A stretch of 64,000 bases of DNA from Stigonema ocellatum SAG 48.90 = DSM 106950 (GCA_016903675.1 JADQBA010000018.1:1-64000); one strand, 5' to 3'; numbered from the stretch's first letter, positions 36,449-44,714 are shown. Notes: generated by a model not told the origin, from the sequence alone. Made by a program: numbers and translations.

Positions 36449-36500
36449 GACTGCCCGTGCCAAGAGCGCCAAGAATTCGTAGAATGTGCGTAAGTCCTAT
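36449..36500. mobile_element. MITE right-end remnant
   Basis: GACTGCCCGTGCCAAGAGCG through GTGCGTAAGTCCTAT matches the right end of the 25527-25662 element (same CGCCAAGAATTCGTAGA core). It replaces the place where the toxin partner of the preceding DUF433 gene would be. Confidence 0.75.
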
Positions 36501-36562
36501 ATGTGAGTGCCAAAGCTGATAATCGCTTAATTAGTACTTTCTTCTCCTGTTTGAGGTAAACA

Positions 36563-36808
36563 ATGAACGAGCAACAACTTTTAGAGAGAATTACAGTTAA
36601 CCCCAAAATTTTTGGGGGTAAGCCGATCATTCGAGGTCGTCGTCTAGCAGTTGAGCATATTTTAGGGATGTTGGCAGGGGGTGATACTATCGAAACTCTA
36701 CTAGAGGGTTATCCCTGGTTAGAAAGGGAAGATATACTGGCTTGTTTAGTTTATGCGCGTCGGCTAGTAGGTCATGAGCGAATTGAACTATTACCCCTAG
36801 AGTCTTAG
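36563..36808 (+). CDS. DUF433-family antitoxin
   Basis: An 81-residue DUF433 antitoxin: ITVNPKIFGGKPIIRGRRLA, VEHILGMLAGGDTIETLLEG, YPWLEREDILACLVYARRLV. GAGG lies just upstream of the ATG. Its stop codon is followed without a gap by the GTG start of the DUF5615 toxin gene, the normal layout of this VapBC-like pair. Antitoxins of this family bind the toxin and their own promoter. It diverges clearly from the two other DUF433 copies here, so it is an independent module. Confidence 0.87.
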   Translation: MNEQQLLERITVNPKIFGGKPIIRGRRLAVEHILGMLAGGDTIETLLEGYPWLEREDILACLVYARRLVGHERIELLPLES

Positions 36809-37165
36809 GTGAAATTACTTCTCGATACTTGTGTGTGGGGTGGGGTGCAAACAGAGTTAGTAAATGCTGGGCACGATGTAGTTTGGGTTGGAGACTGGTC
36901 AAAAGATCCGGGGGATGAGGAGATTTTAACAACAGCTTACCGTGAAGGTCGGATTTTAGTAACGCTCGATAAAGATTTTGGAGAATTAGCAATTGTCAGG
37001 AGAATTCCTCACTATGGAATTTTACGCTTAGTGAATCTCAGTTCTAGACAGCAAGCCGCTGTTTGTCTGCGAGTACTCACACTTTACAGCGATGAATTAA
37101 TATCTGGTGCGATTGTAACTGCTGAATTAGGCAGGGTGAGAATTCGACCACCGAATGGGACATAA
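36809..37165 (+). CDS. DUF5615 PIN-like toxin
   Basis: A 118-residue PIN-like protein (DUF5615, VapC45-like), started by GTG immediately after the antitoxin stop. Acidic residues expected at a PIN-type metal site are seen in KLLLDTCVWGGV and VTLDKDFGELA, with the family core HDVVWVGDWSKDPGDEEILT between. Predicted role: an RNase that slows growth when released from its DUF433 partner. The pair appears intact. Confidence 0.85.
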   Translation: MKLLLDTCVWGGVQTELVNAGHDVVWVGDWSKDPGDEEILTTAYREGRILVTLDKDFGELAIVRRIPHYGILRLVNLSSRQQAAVCLRVLTLYSDELISGAIVTAELGRVRIRPPNGT

Positions 37166-37272
37166 AAAGCGGAAATAATGTTTGCCTCAATCCTTTAGAT
37201 TGTTCTCATAGTGCCAATGAGAGCTTAACTCAGTATGGCTATTCAATCTTAAGAAAACGACAATTAACCGCC

Positions 37273-37485
37273 ATGAGCAACCCTATTCCAGAGGACTACA
37301 GAAATCTTTTAGTTGAAGTAAAACAACGTATTCGTTCTGCTCAGTATGAAGCACTAAAGGAATCGAAGAAACCAATAGGTGTGGCAAGTTACCAAATCGT
37401 TTCATCAGTACCTCAAGGACTAAAAAACCAGCTTACAGAACCAGAGCAAGTTGCTAACCTGTTAGAAAAAGTAGACAATGATTAA
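37273..37485 (+). pseudogene. Internally deleted DUF1016 (YhcG-type PDDEXK nuclease) gene
   Basis: A 70-residue frame that looks like the two ends of a DUF1016 protein joined together. Residues 1-28 (IPEDYRNLLVEVKQRIRSAQ, YEALKE) match the usual N-terminus. Residues 31-69 (KKPIGVASYQIVSSVPQGLK, then LTEPEQVANLLEKVD) match the usual C-terminus. The roughly 250-300 central residues, with the PD-(D/E)XK nuclease core, are absent. The join keeps the frame. This reading rests on recalled family sequences and should be checked by alignment. It lies 13 bp before the MNT gene. Confidence 0.6.
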
Positions 37486-37498
37486 TAAGGATACTGAT

Positions 37499-37951
37499 AT
37501 GAAGACATTAACAATTGAAGAACTCAGGGAACTTGCTCAACAACTTCCTGAAAAAATTCCTTATCTGAAAATGTTAGTTCTGTTTGGTTCTAGAGCTACA
37601 GGAAAAATCCATGGAAACAGCGACTGGGATTTTGCTGCACTTTATGACGAAAAAAAGCGTAATACTTATACAATAGATAATGATTGGGGCTTGTTTGAAG
37701 TCCCTTTGATTCTTGGTAAAGTTTTTGTTATTGATCCTGAGAAAATTGATCTAGTAGAACTAAATAACTGTTCATGGTTAGTTGCTCATTTTATCGCTCG
37801 CGATGGTATTCTTCTTTACGAAAAAGACCCTGGAGGATTTGAATATTTTCGGCTAACTTCATTAAGACCAGAATCAGAAATGAAGAAATTCCGTCAAGAA
37901 CAACGCCAGCTTATTGAAATGGAGTTTAAAAAATGGAAAGTAGAAATTTAG
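37499..37951 (+). CDS. MNT-domain antitoxin nucleotidyltransferase (MntA-like)
   Basis: A 150-residue minimal nucleotidyltransferase. The active-site pattern GS-x10-DxD is exact (FGSRATGKIHGNSDWDFAAL). In HEPN-MNT modules MntA adds AMP to a tyrosine of the HEPN ribonuclease and so neutralises it. ATG at 37499 has AAGGA 7 nt upstream; an in-frame ATG at 37478 overlaps the preceding frame. The partner frame at 37933 overlaps by 19 bp but is a stub, so this antitoxin is without a complete toxin here. Confidence 0.85.
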   Translation: MKTLTIEELRELAQQLPEKIPYLKMLVLFGSRATGKIHGNSDWDFAALYDEKKRNTYTIDNDWGLFEVPLILGKVFVIDPEKIDLVELNNCSWLVAHFIARDGILLYEKDPGGFEYFRLTSLRPESEMKKFRQEQRQLIEMEFKKWKVEI

Positions 37952-38076
37952 ACTTGGAAGTAGTTTTAGTCAGACTTAGGTTGATAGTAAAATATCGCAA
38001 TACTTTGGATGAGTATAGGTCTATCAGCCTTGATGATTACTTAAGTGACTTTCATAAACAATATTTAAGGATATGA
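37933..38076 (+). pseudogene. Truncated HEPN (HepT-like) toxin, 47 residues
   Basis: The frame reads MESRNLDLEVVLVRLRLIVK, then YRNTLDEYRSISLDDYLSDF. This fits the N-terminal part of HepT-type HEPN ribonucleases that pair with MNT antitoxins. It stops after LRI, well before the catalytic Rx4-6H and the AMP-accepting tyrosine region, so it cannot be an active RNase. It overlaps the MNT gene by 19 bp, and its TGA overlaps the cas3' ATG (ATGA). The cas operon therefore seems joined into a former HEPN gene, and the leftover frame may couple translation of cas3'. Confidence 0.65.
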
Positions 38077-40184
38077 CTACAAACTACACAATAACTCTCA
38101 AGCCTGTCTACTCTCAGACAGCGCCAACACCAGAAAACGTGAAGCTACCTGACGGCTTGTCGCTTTCTTGGCATCAAGTTGAAACATTTAAAGCACTACA
38201 AGACCCAGACATTGATGTTGTCTTCAATATAGCAATGACAGGTGATGGCAAAAGTTTGGCTGCTTTTCTTTCTGCGATGACCAATCGCACTTACACTTTA
38301 GCCATGTACCCCACCAATGAACTGGCGAGAGATCAGAAAAAACAGGTGGAAGGTTACAAAGGGAAATTTCAGCCAAAGTACGATCCGCAAATTCATCGCT
38401 TAACAGCGGCGATTCTGGAGGAATACGTAGTTACAGGCAAGTTACCTTCCAAACTAGAAGGTATAGAAGATTTTTCCAGTCTGTACGAAATTCTCCTAAC
38501 AAATCCTGACCTTTTCCACTACATTCATAACTTCTACTACCTTAGAGGTAAAATAGATAATCCTGACCGATTATTTCGCCGCATAGATGAAAAATACAAG
38601 TTATTTATTTATGATGAATTTCATATTTTTTCATCTCCCCAAGTGGCGAGTGTTATTAATACTATTCTTCTGATAAAACACACGTCTAACCATCAGAAAA
38701 AATTTCTATTTCTCTCTGCTACTCCTAATGAAATATTAAAAGGTTTTCTAGAAAATGCTGGAATAAAAGCGAAATTTATTAACCCTGTTGAGGTTGGCGC
38801 TTATAAATTTGAGTTACCTGATAACAAAGAAGGCTGGAGGCAGATTAGTCAACCTATTGAATTGATATTTCCTCAGGGACTAGAACCAAATTTACGTTCT
38901 AGTTACGCTTGGTTAGAAGAAAATGCGGAACCAGTCATTTTAAAATTTTTCCAAGACTATCCAAACAGCAAAGGAGCAATCATTCTTAATTCTATTGCAG
39001 CAGTGAAAAAGCTCCTACCCAAATTCAAGGAGATTTTTGAACCGCGATGGCAAGTGCGAGAGAACACAGGTTTAACTGGGGAGACGGAAAAATCTAACTC
39101 AGTTGTAGAAGCAGATTTACTTCTAGGTACATCTACTATTGATGTTGGCGTAGACTTTCGGATTAATTTCTTAGTGTTTGAAGCAGCAGATGCAGGAAAT
39201 TTTATTCAACGTTTTGGTAGACTTGGCAGGCATCCAGATTTTGAAACTTATCAAGCTTATGCACTTCTACCTAACTTTTTAGTAGGACGGTTGTTTGAGG
39301 ATAAGTCTCATCCTTTGGAAGATAGAGAAATTTATGACCGGATAAGGTTTACAAACGCCATTCGTTCCTCTTGGATTTTTAAAAACGAATTTGAGCGATA
39401 TCCAAAGCGGTGGGGTGGTATGCAGTCAGCTTATATCTACTCTAAGCTACAAGGCAACCTTCACATGAAGGAAAAATATCCAGAGTTGGCTCAAAAGTTT
39501 GGTGTCAGCATTCAAAAAGCCTTGGGAATTAGTATCAAGCAAATGAATGCACAATTTTATCGTTGTCAAAGTGAGGGAAAAACAAAAATTATTGATGAAG
39601 CGCGTAGTTTTCGTGGAAGTAGTCAGTTAGATTGTGCAATTTATGATTTAACTAACCCCGATGAACCAGAAGCAGAACGGTTTAAGATGTATCATCTTCC
39701 TGGCATTCTCAACAACTTTATTTTTGAGTTGTGGGATGAGACAAGTTTTATCAAAAAAGCTGAGAGTGCTGGAGTAATAACCAAGCGATTTGAAAAATCT
39801 TTGTGTTATTTGAAATTCAGAGATTACCGAGAAGTACGGGAAGATTGGTACTTCTATTACCCAGGAAATATTAAAGAACTGGCTAAAACAGGAAAGGTAC
39901 AGGTTCTCAAAGATTTGGAAATATGCCAACCTCATGGCTACGGTATCCAGCAAATAAGCGACGCTATGGGAAGACGTAAACTGGTGTGTTTTATTTCTGA
40001 TCGCGATCGCAACTATTTACGTGCCACTCTCGGACTACCCATACATTTTGAAGCTTACCCCCTCACTGACCAGCCAGAGGATAGAAGTCCTCGCTACACC
40101 ATTACCTTTGGACAGGATGCGTTGCTGTTGGAAACCTTAACCTGGCATTGGAAACCAAAGGACGATGAAGGATGGATATGCTGA
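38073..40184 (+). CDS. cas3: Type I-D CRISPR-associated helicase Cas3'
   Basis: A 703-residue SF2 helicase of the subtype I-D form, which lacks the HD nuclease domain (that domain is carried by Cas10d). The ATP loop is MTGDGKS (G57-S61), motif II is YDEFH (D181), motif III is FLSATP and motif VI is QRFGRLGR. It unwinds target DNA after Cascade recruitment. The start ATG at 38073 overlaps the stop of the HEPN stub. Unlike typical I-D operons, cas10d does not follow directly: a 1.1-kb insert with a TA pair separates them. Confidence 0.92.
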   Translation: MTTNYTITLKPVYSQTAPTPENVKLPDGLSLSWHQVETFKALQDPDIDVVFNIAMTGDGKSLAAFLSAMTNRTYTLAMYPTNELARDQKKQVEGYKGKFQPKYDPQIHRLTAAILEEYVVTGKLPSKLEGIEDFSSLYEILLTNPDLFHYIHNFYYLRGKIDNPDRLFRRIDEKYKLFIYDEFHIFSSPQVASVINTILLIKHTSNHQKKFLFLSATPNEILKGFLENAGIKAKFINPVEVGAYKFELPDNKEGWRQISQPIELIFPQGLEPNLRSSYAWLEENAEPVILKFFQDYPNSKGAIILNSIAAVKKLLPKFKEIFEPRWQVRENTGLTGETEKSNSVVEADLLLGTSTIDVGVDFRINFLVFEAADAGNFIQRFGRLGRHPDFETYQAYALLPNFLVGRLFEDKSHPLEDREIYDRIRFTNAIRSSWIFKNEFERYPKRWGGMQSAYIYSKLQGNLHMKEKYPELAQKFGVSIQKALGISIKQMNAQFYRCQSEGKTKIIDEARSFRGSSQLDCAIYDLTNPDEPEAERFKMYHLPGILNNFIFELWDETSFIKKAESAGVITKRFEKSLCYLKFRDYREVREDWYFYYPGNIKELAKTGKVQVLKDLEICQPHGYGIQQISDAMGRRKLVCFISDRDRNYLRATLGLPIHFEAYPLTDQPEDRSPRYTITFGQDALLLETLTWHWKPKDDEGWIC

Positions 40185-40231
40185 AAAAATTGTGGAGAAA
40201 GGGTTTGTGCCCGAAATCAGAAGGCTACAGT

Positions 40232-40269
40232 GTTTCAATCCCTAATGGGCTTCAATCCCTAATGGGAGT
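40232..40269 (-). repeat. Two degenerate CRISPR-repeat-like sequences
   Basis: GTTTCAATCCCTAATGGG (40232-40249) and CTTCAATCCCTAATGGGAGT (40250-40269) match the reverse complement of the 3' half of the array repeat (GTTTCAATCCCTAATAGGG and onward AGT), each missing one A. They are back to back, without a normal spacer. The orientation is opposite to the array and to the cas genes. They lie 47 bp after the cas3' stop; a TGAGTAT/ATACTCA hairpin follows at about 40274-40289. Confidence 0.75.
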
Positions 40270-40419
40270 CTTTTGAGTATTCATACTCATGCAGTACTGC
40301 GCTGCTTTCCTTTCTCCTTAATATATAGTACACGATATTGCGCCTATCGTGATTCACATGGCTAAAGTAACTCATTTACTCATAAGGCTACAGTAACTAT
40401 TGACTTTTTGATGAGATGA

Positions 40420-40590
40420 ATGCCAAAATCGTACAAACATACTTCTCACACAAGATTCTTATGCACAGATAACGATATTTCTCAAATGCCAGAACGGTTA
40501 CACAATCAGTTTCTGGACGGGCTTCCCGCAGAGGTAAATGGTAGCGCAGCCAATGGCTGGGAGTATATCGAAGTTAAGAAAGATGATTAG
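40420..40590 (+). CDS. Possible small protein between cas3' and the TA pair
   Basis: A 56-residue frame (MPKSYKHTSHTRFLCTDNDI, ending NGWEYIEVKKDD) 43 bp before the DUF433 start. Codon use looks plausible, but no ribosome site of note and no family is recognised. It could be a C-terminal remnant of a longer gene. The proximity of CRISPR-repeat-like DNA makes it worth testing. Confidence 0.35.
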   Translation: MPKSYKHTSHTRFLCTDNDISQMPERLHNQFLDGLPAEVNGSAANGWEYIEVKKDD

Positions 40591-40633
40591 TGGGTTTGTT
40601 TAGATACATTACGTAAAATCTGGAGGAACAGCA

Positions 40634-40894
40634 ATGACCAGAGATAACTTACTTTCCCGAATTTCTATCGACCCAAATGTTTGTTTTGGTAAACCTTGCA
40701 TTCGCGGACATCGGATCTCGGTTGCCTTAATTCTTGATCTCTTAGCTGCTGGAGAAACTATGGAGACAATCCTCGAAGAATATCCAGGTGTGGAAAAAGA
40801 GGATATTCAGGCGTGTATCGCCTACGGTGCTGAAATGGCAAGGGATTATTTTGTCGAGATTCCTGTGGGGACTCACAGGGAAACAAAAAAGTGA
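40634..40894 (+). CDS. DUF433-family antitoxin inside the cas operon
   Basis: An 86-residue DUF433 (VapB45-like) antitoxin: ISIDPNVCFGKPCIRGHRIS, TILEEYPGVEKEDIQACIAY, GAEMARDYFVEIP. A strong GGAGGA ribosome site sits 6 nt before the ATG. Its stop overlaps the GTG start of the DUF5615 gene by 4 bp. Same strand as the cas genes and between cas3' and cas10d, so it is probably on the cas transcript or supplies an internal promoter for cas10d. Confidence 0.87.
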   Translation: MTRDNLLSRISIDPNVCFGKPCIRGHRISVALILDLLAAGETMETILEEYPGVEKEDIQACIAYGAEMARDYFVEIPVGTHRETKK

Positions 40895-41274
40895 ATATCA
40901 AACTTGACGAAAATCTTGGTAACTTGCGGGTAGCTACACTGCTGCGTTTGGCAGGACATGATGTCGCAACAGTAAGAGAACAAGGTCTGACTTCAGCGCC
41001 AGATGAGCAATTAATTGAGATTTGCCGTAGTGAAGGCAGGGTATTAGTCACGTCAGATAGGGGATTTGGAAATCGTCTGAAATACAATCCCTCGAACTAT
41101 ACAGGAATAGTCCTCATTCGTTTATCTCCTCGTTCTCAATTTAATGAGTGGCGTGAAGCGATAGAGACATTAATTACTGGATTAGAAGCCGCAGATGTTA
41201 CGGGAAAGTTGTGGATTATCAGCAAAGGAAATATTCAAGAGTATCAACCAATTGAATCAGAGGATAAAGATTGA
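40891..41274 (+). CDS. DUF5615 PIN-like toxin inside the cas operon
   Basis: A 127-residue DUF5615 protein (VapC45-like), GTG start. Core features: MNIKLDENLGNLRVATLLRL, AGHDVATVREQGL and EGRVLVTSDRGFGNRLKY, with the acidic residues in DEN and SDRGF expected for a PIN-like RNase. The stop codon overlaps the cas10d start as TGATG, so translation of cas10d is likely coupled to toxin translation. An intact toxin-antitoxin pair within a cas operon may make loss of the locus costly (inference). Confidence 0.87.
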   Translation: MNIKLDENLGNLRVATLLRLAGHDVATVREQGLTSAPDEQLIEICRSEGRVLVTSDRGFGNRLKYNPSNYTGIVLIRLSPRSQFNEWREAIETLITGLEAADVTGKLWIISKGNIQEYQPIESEDKD

Positions 41275-44200
41275 TGGCTGAATTTGATGATAATCTTCCC
41301 GAAGAAGTCCCTGATTTTGATGCTGGAAGATACGAAGATGATGAATCACCTGTCAAACGGGAACTACTGACGATTCGCTTATTTAAAGAAGCGGTTAAAA
41401 AAGCGAAAGGTAATGAAGGCGATCGCATTCTAGAAAACTTTGCAGAAAATGTTTTACCTAACCTCATTCAACAACTAGCAGCAGTGACTGCTAAGGGTGG
41501 TCGTTTTTTTGAAATAACTGTGGAAATAATGAATGCTAAGAGGTTAGCAGAAGGCAAAAAACCAGTTCGTAGAGATAATGCAGGCGACCAATCTCTCACT
41601 GCACACCTACTGAACGGGTTGTTTCCTACATATCGCATTCTGAAGAAGCTACAAGCAGAAGAAGAAACAAATCCAGTTAAGCGGACTTGTGAAAAACTGC
41701 AAAGTTGTATATTTATAGTTTCCTACCTCCTACATGATTATGAGAAATTCCCTGACTATCAAGCTTGGTTAATTGCCAATAACGAGGAAGGGAAATTTCA
41801 GAATCGAGACTGGGAAGTAGACACGCCGAAAAAAGAAGATGCTCCCAATTTGGGACGTGAATACATTACCAAGAAGATTTTAGATTTTGGTTTACATCAC
41901 TTACTTGGGGAACAATGGCAAGAATTTATTGACGACATAATTGAGATTAGTAATAATTCAGGTGTGAAATACGATGCCGATTTAGGTCTTGCTACTAGAG
42001 GATTAAAAACCTTAGATGACGATAGACTAGATGATAGAATTAGACAAGTTCTCATTGACCTAGTTTCTCTCTCAGATTTATTTGCGTCTGTTGTCAAACA
42101 TCCCAGAGATGTCGATAATGGTCGGTTACCAACCCTAATTAGCAGATTAAGTAACCATCAATTCAAGCTTACTTATCACTCTCTTTCAGAAAATCGTGGT
42201 GTTCTTACCAATATCCTTAACAATGCTTTAATTGATGCACATCCTGAGGAATTTTATACACCATTGCTCTATCTGCCTGATGGCGTTGTTTATTTAGCTC
42301 ATGCTGATGCTCCTAAAATTATAACTGATCAACTTCCAGAAAAAGTAGTTAGCAAAATAAAAAGCCTTTGTGCAGAAAAGCTCAAGGAAAGACAAACAGG
42401 CTTTAATCGTGACGGTAAAGGTTTGAAATTTGCTGATTACTACTGGCTGTTTTTTGATGTTGTTGGTTTAATGGAAGTCAGTATTGATGCAGCTTCTAGA
42501 TTACTTCCCGACACAAAAAATGCTTCTTCTAGTAAGCGAGGTGAAAGCTTACAAGCTTATCAAGCACAAGGAGAATTACCAAATAATCTCAATTTACAAT
42601 TTGTCGATGATATTCGTCTTGACCGCTTGGCAGAGTTTGGGGATATTCTTTGTCGTGGTATTTGGGGTAGTTGGTGTGAAAAAGTCAATGAATGGCAAAA
42701 ACAACAGCAAAAAGCTAAAAGAAAAAATCCTCCTGAGTTAGACTTAACTCAAAAACTGGCTGAGTATTTAGGATTATCCGAGGAAATCTCAGCTATCAGA
42801 CTCATCCAAGCACTGAAAAAGACAGGCGGTGTCCCTCTGGATTGGTATTATCTAGCAGCAGAATACTTTCGCCAACATCCTGGTAAAGATTTTACTCAGA
42901 TTTTGGAAGTCATGAAAGGGATGGTGAATTACGCTGCTAGTTTAATTCAACCCATATTAACGGAATTTCAAGACATTCCTGATGGATGGAATGATTTAGA
43001 AACCTACGTCAGTAGAGTTATTTTCCTACCTACAGGAACAGTTTCAGTACCAGAAACTGCACCATTTTTAGTAGAATTAGAACGCTACAATGCTGCTAAG
43101 ATAACTGGAAGAGGACGAGAAAACGTTTGTGCCATGTCTAGTTCCTCTTATACTGTTACTGAACAGATGGAGTCTGCAATGTTATTTGCTCCTCAAGTTT
43201 ACAGTAACCGTCAGATTTTATTTAATGCTCAAGCAGCTAAACGGCAAATTTGCTCAATATGGTCGATTGAAATAATGTTAAGACAAATTTTGATGAATCA
43301 GACTAATGCCATAGGAGCCGATTTTGAGGGTCGGAAATATCGCTATCTCTACCTCTATCCTGCTTACTTCTTTACTCCAGAGACAAATAAATTTTTGCAG
43401 AAAGCTTATAACCAATTTACTCGTACTCGTTTTGATGCAGAAATGCGAAAACATTTCATCACAGAGAATCAAGTTGCTAAGTTTACGATTCAAAATTACC
43501 AAAAAGTTGATAACCTATTGATTAAAGACAGTTTAAAATCAGACGATGACCGCACTTTCAAAATTAGCTTTCCGGAAAAGGAAACGCTGACATTCTTTTT
43601 TATAGGTTTACCACCAGAAGTTCGATACGAGAATGGTAAAGTTAAAGTTATAGAAACTGAATCTTGGGTGACGCCAGCTTGGCTAGCATTTGCATTACCG
43701 CTGGTTCTAGATGTCAAAGTTGTAGCATCAGAATCACCTGTTCCGCCTTTTATAAGCGGTGCTGAGTTTGAACAAACAGTTTTCTTAGATGGCGAACATC
43801 AAGCAATTCGTTCCTTGATTAAGCAAGATAACTATCGCCTAGATAGCATCCTTCCTTATGCATCAGAAAAACGTAAATTTTCACCATTAAATGCACTAAC
43901 TGCGGCTTATTCTATCCACTTGGAAGTAAACCGTAAAAAAGATGGAGATCCAGATTGGGGTAAACTAGCAGACTTAGCGCGAGATTTAGAAACTAGCCCG
44001 CTCTATGTCTTTCATTATCTCAATAAATGGCTGAGGAAACAAGACAAGATTGAGTCTGTATCCATTGCGAAAATTCATCTGTATTTAGATTTTTGCAACT
44101 ACTTTGAACCAGGAGGAAAAACTGTGAATCAACTGCGTCAATTAACTGCCCTATATCGTCGTTTTTATCGTGCAAAAAGGCAATATGCCAAAGCCAATGC

Positions 44201-44621
44201 TGTTCTCAAACCGATTGATGAAGCTGCTGATGTGCTTTTAAAATTTGATAAGGCTTTAGCTACTGATACTGAATCTTTAACAGATGTAGTCGCAGCACGT
44301 TTATCCAAGTTAATGAATAATGTGCGGCGGAAAGCAGCTGAAGGAAAACCCACTTTTATCTTTGTGGATGGGAAGTGGAAACCCGCTTTAACTCCTGAAG
44401 AAGAACGTCAAGCAGTCTATGAGTTTGCTCAGTATTTTGTGAAGGAGATTTTTGAGGGAAGTTTTAAGGGCGATCGCGCTCGTTTAGCAGGTACACAGCT
44501 TAACCTAATTCGAGATACCTGCGAATACCTGTATCGTCTAGCAGACGACGAAGAACGTCGCAACCTACCTGAAGAACAACCAGAAGAAGTACCAGATTTA
44601 GAATCAGATGAAGCAGCTTAG
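41274..44621 (+). CDS. cas10d: Type I-D large subunit nuclease Cas10d (Csc3)
   Basis: A 1115-residue large subunit of the subtype I-D effector. The N-terminal HD nuclease domain has H111 (QSLTAHLLNGLFPTYR) and H154-D155 (SYLLHDYEKFPDY). The middle holds the Cas10-like palm region, including RGRENVCAMSSSSYTVTEQM, without a GGDD cyclase motif; a helical C-terminal domain follows and ends in an acidic tail. In I-D systems Cas10d supplies the DNA cleavage that Cas3'' does elsewhere. ATG at 41274 overlaps the toxin stop; the TTG before it is not needed. Confidence 0.93.
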   Translation: MAEFDDNLPEEVPDFDAGRYEDDESPVKRELLTIRLFKEAVKKAKGNEGDRILENFAENVLPNLIQQLAAVTAKGGRFFEITVEIMNAKRLAEGKKPVRRDNAGDQSLTAHLLNGLFPTYRILKKLQAEEETNPVKRTCEKLQSCIFIVSYLLHDYEKFPDYQAWLIANNEEGKFQNRDWEVDTPKKEDAPNLGREYITKKILDFGLHHLLGEQWQEFIDDIIEISNNSGVKYDADLGLATRGLKTLDDDRLDDRIRQVLIDLVSLSDLFASVVKHPRDVDNGRLPTLISRLSNHQFKLTYHSLSENRGVLTNILNNALIDAHPEEFYTPLLYLPDGVVYLAHADAPKIITDQLPEKVVSKIKSLCAEKLKERQTGFNRDGKGLKFADYYWLFFDVVGLMEVSIDAASRLLPDTKNASSSKRGESLQAYQAQGELPNNLNLQFVDDIRLDRLAEFGDILCRGIWGSWCEKVNEWQKQQQKAKRKNPPELDLTQKLAEYLGLSEEISAIRLIQALKKTGGVPLDWYYLAAEYFRQHPGKDFTQILEVMKGMVNYAASLIQPILTEFQDIPDGWNDLETYVSRVIFLPTGTVSVPETAPFLVELERYNAAKITGRGRENVCAMSSSSYTVTEQMESAMLFAPQVYSNRQILFNAQAAKRQICSIWSIEIMLRQILMNQTNAIGADFEGRKYRYLYLYPAYFFTPETNKFLQKAYNQFTRTRFDAEMRKHFITENQVAKFTIQNYQKVDNLLIKDSLKSDDDRTFKISFPEKETLTFFFIGLPPEVRYENGKVKVIETESWVTPAWLAFALPLVLDVKVVASESPVPPFISGAEFEQTVFLDGEHQAIRSLIKQDNYRLDSILPYASEKRKFSPLNALTAAYSIHLEVNRKKDGDPDWGKLADLARDLETSPLYVFHYLNKWLRKQDKIESVSIAKIHLYLDFCNYFEPGGKTVNQLRQLTALYRRFYRAKRQYAKANAVLKPIDEAADVLLKFDKALATDTESLTDVVAARLSKLMNNVRRKAAEGKPTFIFVDGKWKPALTPEEERQAVYEFAQYFVKEIFEGSFKGDRARLAGTQLNLIRDTCEYLYRLADDEERRNLPEEQPEEVPDLESDEAA

Positions 44622-44714
44622 GTTTCTTCAACACTCCCTAGAGACATTCAATGTAATGTCTCTACGATAAATTACCGATTTTCTATGAAATTTTACTCAA
44701 TTTTGGAGACACAT

